Shown: in pieces, positions 27,697 to 35,821 of the stretch
How the letters are laid out: each line of letters opens with the position of its first letter
How positions within the stretch are numbered: position 1 is the stretch's first letter
Source of the DNA: HXMU1420-13 sp963691715
Lineage (GTDB): Bacteria > Bacteroidota > Rhodothermia > Balneolales > Balneolaceae
Direction: 5' to 3'
DNA length: 64,000 bases
Assembly (NCBI GenBank): GCA_963691715.1
Contig: OY829281.1
Location: 1,984,001 to 2,048,000, forward strand
Program-made: the position numbers and the translations under genes
Notes under the pieces: model-generated
Databases searched by the model: none
What the model saw: only the letters and a program-made list of their open reading frames with translations
What the model was told of the DNA's origin: nothing

Positions 27697-28288
27697 TTGT
27701 CTAGTAGGCTATTTGATTCGTTTTTTTGGTTAATACAGATTTTTTATGCGATACGGACAGCTTACGCTTCTTTTTTGATACTTCGAGTGTATCAAGAAAT
27801 CTAGAATTTTACTTAACGCTTGGGAATAGATTTCTTAGCAAAATATTTATATGAAGACTCCTCTCCCGATGTATCGGGATCGGAGTGACTTTATAAAAGG
27901 GAATGGTACTTAAATCATCCAGTACCAGAACTACTGAACTACGATTACTGTCATTCCCGTGAAAGTGGGAATCTCGATGTGTATAAAATTCGATGCTTGG
28001 TTAACCATCCAGATCCCGGCATTCGCCGCGGGATGACGTTGAATAAAGAACTTAGCAAGTAATGGCCATTCCCATAAAAGTGAGAATCTAGTTACTTAAA
28101 CTAATACCCCAAATTAAAAATGTGATCTATGTTACCGCATCATGATGCGTATGTTGAAGCTTACCAATAAATTACTTTTATTCAGTTTATCCTTATAAAT
28201 GAGTAGGGTAAAATGAATAACACTCAAAGATACAATAGGGATAAAGTGAACTAAGTTAATTTTATTATTTTGTTATGGATAATTTCTT
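27697..28288 (+). other. 592-nt non-coding gap with degenerate extragenic palindromes
   Basis: No gene recognised. From about 27855 to 28092 there is a run of short palindromes. CCCGATGTATCGGG is at 27865-27878, ATTCCC..GGGAAT at 27953-27972, and a GATCCCGGC..GCGGGATGAC element is near 28012-28036. A decayed copy (ATTCCCATAAAAGTGAGAAT) lies near 28068-28087. A 7-bp inverted repeat TTGATAC/GTATCAA is near 27776. These look like REP-type extragenic elements in decay and mark the border between the conserved backbone and the accessory island. Confidence 0.5.
27855..28092. repeat. cluster of degenerate REP-like palindromes
   Basis: Three to four imperfect palindromes built around ATTCCC...GGGAAT or ATCCCGG...CGGGAT, of the kind often scattered between genes and written as TCATTCCCGCGAAAGCGGGAAT in intact form. 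Identification rests on pattern only. A genome-wide count would show whether this is a true family. Confidence 0.45.
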
Positions 28289-29506
28289 ATGTATTGGGCA
28301 GATCAAATAAAAGAAGCTTCTGAAAAAGAACTGGCTAAAATGGGATTTGGCCAATTCTTCGTTAATCCGAACACTCGGAGATTAACTTTAATAAATGATT
28401 CACTTCATCCAAAACACAGGAATTCTTTTCCGATACAACCATCTCTAGGATGGCAAAAATTTGATGACAAATTTCTATTGTGGTGTCCGTTAGGAGGTGA
28501 AAAAGTATTAACTGGTGAAAGCTATCCTGATATTGTTCATAGACACTCAGATTATAGCATTACAGAAGAAGAAATCAAAAGCCTATCTAAAAAAGATATT
28601 TTCTATCTAATTGCAAATGGACTGGCATTCACTTTTTGTGGACGACTCTTTCTCCTTCCTGAAAACCAGTTTGAAAAAAATTCATTCAACTATGAAATTC
28701 CTAATCACGAAAGATTATCTGTATTTGTTGGGTATAGAGGACATTCATCGAACTATGCGGAAATAGTTACTCCAAGTCTCCTGCGTAAAATCAATTCCCC
28801 AACGAAAGAAAAATTTCACCGATATAAAAAGCTAGAAGCTTACGGAACGAATTTAGTTAAGCAGGCTTTTCTGGAAAGGGATAATATCTATATGACAGAT
28901 ATTCAGGCTAGAGGAATCCTGCAACATCATAAAATTGAAATTGATAGGGAACTGAATGGGAATACAGACATACTTGACCTCTCTTATGATATAAATATTG
29001 CAAAGTGGTTTGCTCTAAACTCATGGAATAGAAAAATTGGAAAGTTTGAGAAGAAAAAATTTAAGGAAACAGAATTCGAGAAGGCTTACGAAGAGACTTC
29101 ATTAGTTTATCAAGTTGTAACAAGAGTTATAGGAGGAATGGATAAGATTTTACCTAAACAGTTCAATGGAATAGATATTCAATTAGTTCCTTGGAATCTT
29201 AGTCCATTGTGGTCTGAGAGACCTGAAAGACAAAAAGGTTTTGGAATTTCCGACATTGGACCTGGGGATTTTGATAAGAACGGAGCAATCATGAACATAG
29301 TCGAACACCGGTATCATCCTAAGTTTTTTCCAAATGGATGGGATAAAATTGGTGGAACAGATTTACAACTTTTTGGAGAGAGTTATTCAATTGAAATGGA
29401 TACAAGTCACCTTGAATCTCAAATATTACCTAAGGAAAAGGAATGGTTCGTGGAACTTAAAAAAACAATCGAAAGGAAATCAAAAAATATCCATAACAAA
29501 CACTAA
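28289..29506 (+). CDS. FRG-domain protein
   Basis: 405 aa, cytoplasmic, no signal peptide or membrane helix. The central FRG domain starts at SVFVGYRGHSSNYAEIVTPSLLRK, with the Y-R-G triad at residues 149-151. It continues through LVKQAFLERDNIYMTDIQARGILQHH and the DLSYDINIAKWFAL helix. FRG proteins are sporadic and often sit in defence or toxin neighbourhoods, but their activity is unknown. It is the first gene of the accessory island; repeat element A follows it. The ATG at 28289 is chosen because an earlier ATG at 28275 runs into a stop. Confidence 0.75.
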   Translation: MYWADQIKEASEKELAKMGFGQFFVNPNTRRLTLINDSLHPKHRNSFPIQPSLGWQKFDDKFLLWCPLGGEKVLTGESYPDIVHRHSDYSITEEEIKSLSKKDIFYLIANGLAFTFCGRLFLLPENQFEKNSFNYEIPNHERLSVFVGYRGHSSNYAEIVTPSLLRKINSPTKEKFHRYKKLEAYGTNLVKQAFLERDNIYMTDIQARGILQHHKIEIDRELNGNTDILDLSYDINIAKWFALNSWNRKIGKFEKKKFKETEFEKAYEETSLVYQVVTRVIGGMDKILPKQFNGIDIQLVPWNLSPLWSERPERQKGFGISDIGPGDFDKNGAIMNIVEHRYHPKFFPNGWDKIGGTDLQLFGESYSIEMDTSHLESQILPKEKEWFVELKKTIERKSKNIHNKH

Positions 29507-29600
29507 AATGAATATGCGAACTGAGCTAACTGAAAGGACAATGCAAAAAAGAAACTTTGGTGCTTCTAGCAAGTGGAGAGCATACTCATTTTAGTTGGAC

Positions 29601-29667
29601 GTTGGAGAAGAATTCGCTCCGCTCCTCTTCTCCAACGTGGCTGGGCTAAGTACAAAAGTTGCGTGCA
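29601..29667 (+). repeat. island repeat element, copy A (pairs with copy B at 37107-37173)
   Basis: 67-nt element. It begins with an 11-bp perfect inverted repeat GTTGGAGAAGA/TCTTCTCCAAC around a 14-nt loop and continues CTGGGCTAAGTACAAAAGTT. The same 67 nt recur without gaps at 37107-37173, with a run of more than 25 identical bases at the 3' end. A GTTGGAC that fits the integron core GTTRRRY lies just upstream at 29594. Role as cassette boundary or recombination site is inference. Confidence 0.7.
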
Positions 29668-29691
29668 TGCAAAAAAAACATAAACTAAATA

Positions 29692-32427
29692 ATGGCATTA
29701 AGTTGGAATGAAATAAAAAACAGAGCCTTAAAATTCACAAAAGAATGGAAAGGCGAAAGCAGAGAACGTGCTGAGAAAGACTCATTTTGGAACGACTTTT
29801 TTAATGTATTCGGTATTTCAAGGAGACGACTTGCCACATTTGAAGAACCAGTTAAAAAGCTGAATAATAAACAAGGATTCATAGACCTTTTTTGGAAGGG
29901 AACTCTGTTAGTTGAACACAAATCCAAAGGGAAAAATCTTGATGCTGCTTTTGAACAAGCAACTGACTACTTTCATGGAATCAAAGAACATGAATTACCG
30001 AAATACGTCTTGGTTTCTGACTTTGAAAACTTCAAACTGTACGACCTTGACGAAAAAAAAGAATACGAGTTTGGAATAAAAGACTTACATAAAAACATTA
30101 AGCTTTTTGGATTTATCGCAGGTTATCAAAAACGGACTTTCAAAGATGAAGACCCTGTAAATATCAAGGCAGCTGAACTAATGGGAAAACTTCATGACCA
30201 ATTAGAAGAAAGTGGTTATGAAGGACATCCTTTAGAAGTTTTCTTGGTAAGGTTACTTTTTTGCTTGTTTGCAGACGACACAGGGATTTTTGAAAAAGAT
30301 ACCTTCAAGGAGTTTATAGAAGTAAAAACCAACGAAGACGGCAGCGACCTTGGAGCTTGGTTGGCTCAATATTTTCAAGTCTTAAATACACCTACTGACA
30401 AACGACTCAAAAACCTTGATGAACATTTAGCTGCATTTCCTTATGTAAACGGAAAACTCTTTGAAGAGCCTTTACCTATTGCTTCATTCAATTCAAGAAT
30501 GCGTGAAATTCTTTTAGAATGCAGTGCATTGGATTGGGGGAAAATTTCGCCTGCGATTTTTGGTAGTATGTTCCAAAGCGTAATGAATCCTGAAGAACGC
30601 AGAAATCTTGGAGCACACTACACATCTGAAAAGAACATTCTAAAACTGATAAAACCGCTTTTTCTTGATGAACTACAAGGAGAATTTAAAAAGGTTAAAA
30701 GCAATAAGAGTAAGCTCAAAGAATTTCATCAAAAACTCGGTAGTTTAAAATTTCTTGACCCAGCTTGTGGTTGTGGAAACTTCTTAATCATAACCTACCG
30801 TGAATTACGACTTTTGGAATTAGAAGTCCTTAAAGAATTATATGGTGGTCAACAAGTTTTTGGAATCGACCAAATCATGCTTGTAGATGTTGACCAATTC
30901 TATGGTATTGAATATGATGAATTTCCTGCTCGTATTGCAGAAGTTGCGTTATGGCTAATGGACCACCAAATGAACCTGCGTATTTCGGAAGCATTCGGCA
31001 TGTACTATGCTCGTTTACCATTAAAAAAGTCTGCAACTATCGTAAACGATAACGCTTTAAGAATTGAATGGACCGAAATAATACCAAAAACTGAATTATC
31101 GTATATTCTTGGCAATCCACCTTTTTTTGGAAAGCAATATCAAAGCAAAGAGCAAAAAGAAGATATGGCTCTTGTTTTCAATGGCGTAAAAGGTGCAGGC
31201 GTTTTGGATTATGTAACGGGTTGGTATTTAAAGGCATCAAAACTAATCAATGGCTCAGAAATAAAAGTTGGTTTCGTTTCAACCAACTCGATTGCACAAG
31301 GAGAACAAACAGGGATTTTATGGAATGAACTTTTCAATAATTATGGTATAAAAATTCACTTTGCCCACAGAACATTTAATTGGTCAAATGAAGCACGGGG
31401 AAAAGCTGCTGTGCATGTCGTCATAATTGGTTTTGGAAACTTTGACGCAAGAAAGAAATCCATTTGGTCTTACGAAGATATTAAAGGAGAACCGTTAGAA
31501 ATTTCAGTAAAAAATATAAACCCTTACTTAGTTGAAGGGGCTGACTTAGTAGTTCTTAAAAGAAGGAAACCAATCTGCAATGTTTCTGAGATTTCATTTG
31601 GAAGTATGCCAAATGATGGCGGTAATTTTTTACTGAACCCAGATGAAACAAACGAGCTTTTAAGAATTGAACCAAATGCAGAACAAGTGATTAAGCCTAT
31701 TTTAAGTGCTCACGAATTTTTGAATGGCAAAGAACGTTTTTGTATTTGGTTAGAAAGTATTTCACCTAGCTTATTGAAGCAACTTAAACATGTGCAAATT
31801 CGTGTTGACAATGTAAAAAATCTTAGGCTCAATAGTTCTCGTGCGGCAACTCAAAAACTTGCTGCCTTTCCGACACTTTTTGGTGAAATTAGACAGCCAA
31901 AAAATAAGTATGTTTTAGTTCCACGTCATTCCTCTGAGAATAGAAAATACATACCAATGGGATTTTTTGGGCCTGATATCATTGCAAGTGACAGTTGCCT
32001 AGCAATTGACAATGCATCTTTATTTGAATTTGGTATGCTTCAATCAGAAATGCATATGGCTTGGGTAAAATATACGTGCGGAAGAATAAAGAGTGATTAC
32101 AGATACAGCAATGAGATGGTTTACAACAACTATCCTTGGCCAATAGAACCAAGTAACAAAAACAAAAAAGCAGTTGAAATCAAAGCGCAGAAGGTTTTAG
32201 ATGTAAGAACAGAATACCCAGAAAGTAGTTTAGCAGATTTGTATGACCCATTGACTATGCCGCCAAAATTAGTAAAAGCGCATCAAGAATTGGACAAGGC
32301 GGTTGATTTATGTTACAGACCACAGGCATTCATGAACGAAACGGCTCGGATTGAATTTCTATTCGACTTGTATAATGAATACACAATGCCATTATTGAAA
32401 AAGGAAAAGAAAACTAAAAAGAAATAA
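29692..32427 (+). CDS. MmeI-like type IIL restriction-modification enzyme (endonuclease and adenine methyltransferase in one chain)
   Basis: 911 aa, close to MmeI (919 aa). The N-terminal nuclease has D65-X9-E75-H-K77, exactly the D-X9-EXK spacing of MmeI. A helical spacer covers about 150-330. The gamma-type N6-adenine methyltransferase shows motif I DPACGCGNF starting at 356 and motif IV NPPF at 475. A target-recognition region follows (about 620-830), then a C-terminal helical part with a Lys-rich tail. One protein both modifies and cuts DNA. The nuclease residues are intact, so it should be active. No separate specificity or helicase gene is present. Confidence 0.9.
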   Translation: MALSWNEIKNRALKFTKEWKGESRERAEKDSFWNDFFNVFGISRRRLATFEEPVKKLNNKQGFIDLFWKGTLLVEHKSKGKNLDAAFEQATDYFHGIKEHELPKYVLVSDFENFKLYDLDEKKEYEFGIKDLHKNIKLFGFIAGYQKRTFKDEDPVNIKAAELMGKLHDQLEESGYEGHPLEVFLVRLLFCLFADDTGIFEKDTFKEFIEVKTNEDGSDLGAWLAQYFQVLNTPTDKRLKNLDEHLAAFPYVNGKLFEEPLPIASFNSRMREILLECSALDWGKISPAIFGSMFQSVMNPEERRNLGAHYTSEKNILKLIKPLFLDELQGEFKKVKSNKSKLKEFHQKLGSLKFLDPACGCGNFLIITYRELRLLELEVLKELYGGQQVFGIDQIMLVDVDQFYGIEYDEFPARIAEVALWLMDHQMNLRISEAFGMYYARLPLKKSATIVNDNALRIEWTEIIPKTELSYILGNPPFFGKQYQSKEQKEDMALVFNGVKGAGVLDYVTGWYLKASKLINGSEIKVGFVSTNSIAQGEQTGILWNELFNNYGIKIHFAHRTFNWSNEARGKAAVHVVIIGFGNFDARKKSIWSYEDIKGEPLEISVKNINPYLVEGADLVVLKRRKPICNVSEISFGSMPNDGGNFLLNPDETNELLRIEPNAEQVIKPILSAHEFLNGKERFCIWLESISPSLLKQLKHVQIRVDNVKNLRLNSSRAATQKLAAFPTLFGEIRQPKNKYVLVPRHSSENRKYIPMGFFGPDIIASDSCLAIDNASLFEFGMLQSEMHMAWVKYTCGRIKSDYRYSNEMVYNNYPWPIEPSNKNKKAVEIKAQKVLDVRTEYPESSLADLYDPLTMPPKLVKAHQELDKAVDLCYRPQAFMNETARIEFLFDLYNEYTMPLLKKEKKTKKK

Positions 32428-32435
32428 AAACACGA

Positions 32436-32497
32436 CACGTCAACAAGGCATATAGTGCATACCCTTCGGGTTACGCACCATACACAAAACGTTAGAA
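32436..32497 (+). repeat. attC-like imperfect palindrome between cassettes
   Basis: About 52 nt running from AAC (32442-32444) to GTT (32491-32493). The two arms pair imperfectly: GCATATAGTGCATACCC against a GGTTACGCACCATACAC arm. The centre is a tight CCC-TTC-GGG hairpin. The overall shape (AAC...GTT ends, imperfect arms) is that of integron attC sites, but the outer seven-mers do not match RYYYAAC/GTTRRRY exactly. No integrase is in the window. Confidence 0.45.
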
Positions 32498-32523
32498 ACC
32501 ATTTCCCAGAATAGATATTCATG

Positions 32524-32555
32524 ATTCGCGAATCGCGAATTACAAATTATTTTTG
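32524..32555 (+). promoter_or_regulatory. palindromic operator and Bacteroidota-type -7 promoter of the wHTH-NTase operon
   Basis: A perfect 17-bp palindrome, ATTCGCGA-A-TCGCGAAT, occupies 32524-32540. Seven nucleotides after it comes TATTTTTG (32548-32555), which fits the Bacteroidota -7 consensus TAnnTTTG. The palindrome thus sits across the -33 region, where a bound repressor would block transcription. This also argues that translation begins at the ATG at 32584 and not at the ATG at 32521, which lies ahead of the operator. Confidence 0.6.
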
Positions 32556-32583
32556 TACTTTTCAATTAAAAGAAAATATTTTT

Positions 32584-33093
32584 ATGAAAAAACATAATGG
32601 CATGAGACCTCATGATATAGCCATACTACTAAAGATTGGAAGCATACAAACAGGTCATTGGTATATGAAAGATTTAGCGTATGAACTAAAAATTAGCGCG
32701 AGTGAAGTAAGTGAAAGTATAAATAGATCTGTAATTGGCGGTTTAATTAGTAGTGACAAAAGAACTCTAAATAAATTAGCTCTATTAGATTTTTTGAAAT
32801 CAGGTCTACGCTATGTATATCCTCAACAACCTGGATCATTGGTGAGAGGAATAAGAACGGCAATTTCTGCTCCACCTTTAAACAATGAGTTTATTAGCGA
32901 AGAGAAATTTGTATGGCCATATGGGAAAGGAAACACAAGAGGACAAGCCATAGAACCATTACATCCAAAAACTCCAGATGCTTGTATTAATGATGTGAAA
33001 TACTATGAATTAATGGCATTAACCGATGCAATTAGAATAGGGAAAGCAAGAGAACAAAACATTGCATTTGAAATGTTAAAGGAAAGAATCTAA
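32584..33093 (+). CDS. winged-helix DNA-binding protein, probable antitoxin/repressor
   Basis: 169 aa. The N-terminal half is a winged helix-turn-helix (DIAILLKIG, then WYMKDLAYELKISASEVSESINRSVIGGLI, and a wing with SSDKRTLNK). The C-terminal half (LRYVYPQQPG, KFVWPYGKGNTRGQAIEPLHP) is unassigned. Start at 32584 because the longer frame from 32521 includes the operator palindrome. It is followed after one nucleotide by a nucleotidyltransferase gene. This is the order and spacing of AbiEi/AbiEii-type antitoxin-toxin pairs, in which the first protein represses its own promoter. Function is inference from fold, operator and context. Confidence 0.7.
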   Translation: MKKHNGMRPHDIAILLKIGSIQTGHWYMKDLAYELKISASEVSESINRSVIGGLISSDKRTLNKLALLDFLKSGLRYVYPQQPGSLVRGIRTAISAPPLNNEFISEEKFVWPYGKGNTRGQAIEPLHPKTPDACINDVKYYELMALTDAIRIGKAREQNIAFEMLKERI

Positions 33094-33094
33094 T

Positions 33095-33784
33095 ATGCTC
33101 AAAAACCAAATCATAAATTTAAAGGTAATTGAAAAGGTAGCATTATCTCTGGGGGAATTAAATAAAGATGTGCTATATGTTGGCGGTGCAGTTGTTAGTT
33201 TATATGTAACTGACGAAGGAGCAGAGCAGCCTAGACCTACCAAGGATATTGATATTTCTGTTCAAATAAGTACCTATAATCAAATGGATACGTTGAGGGA
33301 AAAATTAGCTAAAAAGAGAATCTATCCAGCACCTACGGAACCTGAAATGTATCGATATTCTCATGAAGATATTCTAATTGATTTTATTCCCTTTGAAGCT
33401 ACGCCGCTTGGCCCAACCAACAGCTGGTTGAAACAAGGTTTTAAAAAAACTTATCCTGTACCAATTGGTAATACTGAAATTAAAATCTTACCTGTAAGTT
33501 TATTTTTAGCAACAAAGTGGGAAGCCTATAAAAGTAGAGGAAACGACCCAAGGACAAGCCATGATTTTGAGGATATTATTTATATAATTAACAATAATTT
33601 TAAAGTGGTAAAAGACATTAAAAATGCAACTGAGGATGTGCAAGTATTTCTTAAAGAAATGAGTAATGAAATATTAAATCATCACTCGCGAAATGAAATC
33701 ATAGAGTGTCATATCAGTCCATTTACCGCAGAATATCGTAAAGAAATTATAATAGATAAGCTTCAAAAGATAATTGAAATATAA
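33095..33784 (+). CDS. nucleotidyltransferase-fold protein, probable AbiEii/MenA-like toxin
   Basis: 229 aa. The NTase signature is visible: GG at residues 30-31 (YVGGAVVSLY), then RPTKDIDISVQ with the metal-binding D51-x-D53. A third carboxylate candidate lies in EDILIDFIPF. The C-terminal part is helical (KWEAYKSRGNDPRTSHDFEDIIYII). Stand-alone NTases of this kind paired with a wHTH protein act as toxins that modify tRNA or other acceptors in abortive-infection systems. A housekeeping transferase is the alternative, but the island context argues against it. Start ATG one base after the upstream stop. Confidence 0.75.
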   Translation: MLKNQIINLKVIEKVALSLGELNKDVLYVGGAVVSLYVTDEGAEQPRPTKDIDISVQISTYNQMDTLREKLAKKRIYPAPTEPEMYRYSHEDILIDFIPFEATPLGPTNSWLKQGFKKTYPVPIGNTEIKILPVSLFLATKWEAYKSRGNDPRTSHDFEDIIYIINNNFKVVKDIKNATEDVQVFLKEMSNEILNHHSRNEIIECHISPFTAEYRKEIIIDKLQKIIEI

Positions 33785-33865
33785 AAAACGGTAAACAACA
33801 ATGACTGCAAAGCATAAGCCTAACCAACTATATCGTTCCTACACTTCATAGCCAGTCTATTGTGT
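33785..33865 (+). repeat. 81-bp cassette-boundary repeat, copy C1
   Basis: 81 nt directly after the NTase gene, identical in 77 of 81 positions to copy C2 at 35477-35557, without gaps. Contains AAACAACAATGACTGC at one end and CTTCATAGCCAG...TTGTGT at the other. The arms are weakly complementary, attC-like. C1 and C2 bracket a two-gene unit. Confidence 0.75.
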
Positions 33866-33911
33866 GTAATTTTAAGAAAACCAAAGAAATAATCATTCAA
33901 ACAAAGACAAA

Positions 33912-34613
33912 GTGAGCATATTCTCTTATCATTTAATCGAACTTCCATTTTTTGAAGCAGTAAAGAGCATATTCTCAAGTCCAATTTCCGTAGACACTAA
34001 AGGACTTATCCATTCCAAATACATGACTGCTATGACTTTAGGGGCTCCCATCTTTTCGACTTCTCGAGTTTTGATAGGACAAGTTGCTGTCTTTATGCAA
34101 TGGGAAAATGAAAGTGCACTTGAAAACTATTTGGAACAGGACAGTTTTGGAAGAATTTTAGCAAAAGGTTGGCATATACGTTTGTCCTTTATCAGAGAAT
34201 GGGGAAAGTTTAGCGGATTTAAATTACCAGATGATAAAGACCAACTAGAAAGTCCAAACTCTCCTGTTGTTGCTGTTACAATAGCAAGAATGAAACCATT
34301 AGCTGTTCCTAGATTTATACGTTGGGGAAGACCCGTTGAAAAGCTTGTCAGAGACCACCCAGGAACAACTCTGTCGTTAGCCTCAGTTAAGTTCCCTAAC
34401 ATAGTCTCAACCTTTTCAATTTGGAAATCTGAAAAAGAAATGACCGATATGGTGCATGGTCATAGTAAAGTGGAAAATCCGAAAAGGCATTCTAACGCAA
34501 TGCAAGAGAGGGAAAGAAAAGAATTTCATTTTGAGTTTACCACACTTCGATTTAAACCTCTAGCTGAGTTTGGAAAATGGAAAGGTAGATCGAATTTTGT
34601 TCCAAGAAATTAA
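33912..34613 (+). CDS. spheroidene monooxygenase (CrtA)-like protein
   Basis: 233 aa, cytoplasmic. Two similar halves suggest a dimeric alpha/beta-barrel fold. The first contains STSRVLIGQVAVFMQWENESAL and the second VVAVTIARMKPLAVPRFIRWGRPVEKL and STFSIWKSEKEMTDMVHGHS. The pattern resembles CrtA-like monooxygenases, but there are no carotenoid genes nearby, so the substrate is unknown. Start is GTG at 33912. It is the first gene of the unit bounded by repeats C1 and C2. Family call is from pattern memory and moderately sure. Confidence 0.55.
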   Translation: MSIFSYHLIELPFFEAVKSIFSSPISVDTKGLIHSKYMTAMTLGAPIFSTSRVLIGQVAVFMQWENESALENYLEQDSFGRILAKGWHIRLSFIREWGKFSGFKLPDDKDQLESPNSPVVAVTIARMKPLAVPRFIRWGRPVEKLVRDHPGTTLSLASVKFPNIVSTFSIWKSEKEMTDMVHGHSKVENPKRHSNAMQERERKEFHFEFTTLRFKPLAEFGKWKGRSNFVPRN

Positions 34614-34616
34614 ATC

Positions 34617-35486
34617 TTGATTGATGTTATGGGAATAGCTAGGATAAATCAAAGCATTCAGGACTGGATTACCCAACAATGGGTTATCCTTTTCGGACAA
34701 AAAATTGACAATAAAAAATACCAATGGCTTTTAGGTCCATTTGGTGGAACAAATGGAATTGGGGTAAAATTCGTTGAGCAGTTAGCGAGAGATGAGAGTT
34801 TAGTAATTGATAGTAATAGAAAAAACAGAGGATTAATCGATTCAATTCGGAATCTAGGACTGCCAGAAACCGAACTAAAAAAATTATCCCCGAACATAAT
34901 TAACTTCTATGAGAGCACTTCAGATTATGACTTGCTTTTAAAGGTAAAATGGAACCCTCTTTTCAAAATTTTCGGAATTGTAGTAAAAAGTATTTTCAGT
35001 AAAAGAATTGAACAACTCAATGTCCCTATTGAAGACCTCGAAGATGCATCAGGACTAACGAATGAAATAATTAAACTAGTTGATAAAAAGAACAATGAAG
35101 TTAAAAGAACAATTTGGCTTCGGACTTTCAAATCCACAGGTCAAATTGTTTATTCAGGAGTTTATGAGACCTGCTCTTTACCCAACAAACAGATTTGCAT
35201 CAAGGCTATTTTTCCTTTGCCAAATGGAAACGCAACAGTGATATTGATTCCGAGTGTTGGTAAAAATGGAGAACTCATTTTAGATTCTTCGGGACAAAGA
35301 ATTGGAGATAGTGGGTTTTACTTCTTGCTTAGGGATTCCAAAGGACAGTTATGGAGTAAATTTATCAAGTCTTTCAGAGATAAATTGGTCGTAAGTAGTG
35401 AACATGATAGAATTACAGCCATACAAACTTTAACTTTATGGAACTTAAAAATCCTCGAATTTGAATATGAAATAATAAAACGGTAA
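34617..35486 (+). CDS. cassette protein of unknown function
   Basis: 289 aa, no signal peptide or membrane helix, not recognised. N-terminal segment IQDWITQQWVILFGQKIDNKKYQWLLGPFGGTNGIG is followed by a helical region, then a beta-rich part with short motifs such as FPLPNGNATVILIPSVG. The TTG at 34617 gives MIDVMGIARI; the ATG four codons later (MGIARIN) is the likelier start. It begins 3 nt after the CrtA-like gene, so the two form one unit. Its 3' end runs into repeat C2, as cassette genes do into attC sites. Confidence 0.55.
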   Translation: MIDVMGIARINQSIQDWITQQWVILFGQKIDNKKYQWLLGPFGGTNGIGVKFVEQLARDESLVIDSNRKNRGLIDSIRNLGLPETELKKLSPNIINFYESTSDYDLLLKVKWNPLFKIFGIVVKSIFSKRIEQLNVPIEDLEDASGLTNEIIKLVDKKNNEVKRTIWLRTFKSTGQIVYSGVYETCSLPNKQICIKAIFPLPNGNATVILIPSVGKNGELILDSSGQRIGDSGFYFLLRDSKGQLWSKFIKSFRDKLVVSSEHDRITAIQTLTLWNLKILEFEYEIIKR

Positions 35487-35557
35487 CCAACAATGACTGC
35501 AAAGCATAAGCCTAACCAACTATATCGTTCCTACACTTCATAGCCAGACCGTTGTGT
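35477..35557 (+). repeat. 81-bp cassette-boundary repeat, copy C2
   Basis: Second copy of the 81-nt element (77/81 identical to 33785-33865). Its first 10 nt overlap the end of the unknown cassette gene. It is followed by AATTCGCTCCGCTC-TCTTC, a segment shared with the loop of element A at 29611-29630, so the repeat families in this island share modules. Confidence 0.75.
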
Positions 35558-35622
35558 AAAATTCGCTCCGCTCATCTTCAATAAAGAGTTTTAAAAAACT
35601 TAACTCACGCTACTAAAGCACA

Positions 35623-35748
35623 TTTATTGACTTTATAAATACTTACCCGAATATTGAACAGGGTTTAAAAAACTTTCACGCAGCTTTAAATTTAGGTATT
35701 ACTTCAGAAAGCTTGTGCCGTGTCATAAAAGAAATAGCCAACAAATAA
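35623..35748 (+). pseudogene. 3' remnant of a Crp/Fnr-type regulator gene
   Basis: A 41-codon open stretch ends in LNLGITSESLCRVIKEIA and a stop. This matches the recognition-helix end of Crp/Fnr regulators, usually of the form ASYLGITPESLSRIRKE, preceded by a TYPNIEQ segment also typical of them. No start codon, cyclic-nucleotide domain or first HTH helix precedes it, and a stop lies just upstream at 35614. It is therefore a decayed fragment, adjacent to another broken gene. Confidence 0.5.
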
Positions 35749-35821
35749 TTTATTAACATACATCAATTTTCTCCTATTCCCTTCAATATACTTTCCAAGT
35801 GATCATGAAAAATATTGAAGA

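Noticed and set aside
27776..27798. TTGATAC/GTATCAA hairpin after the polyketide operon as a terminator
   Set aside because: No T-run follows the stem on the operon strand, so it was not called.
29334..29594. 86-codon frame overlapping the end of the FRG gene
   Set aside because: Mostly an out-of-frame shadow of the FRG gene with no ribosome binding site; the part beyond its stop shows no family resemblance.
29692..32427. BREX PglX or type I HsdM for the methyltransferase
   Set aside because: The D-X9-EXK nuclease motif, total length and absence of partner genes fit the MmeI family instead.
32521..32583. Upstream ATG of the wHTH gene
   Set aside because: Lies ahead of the operator palindrome and -7 element, hence upstream of the likely transcription start.
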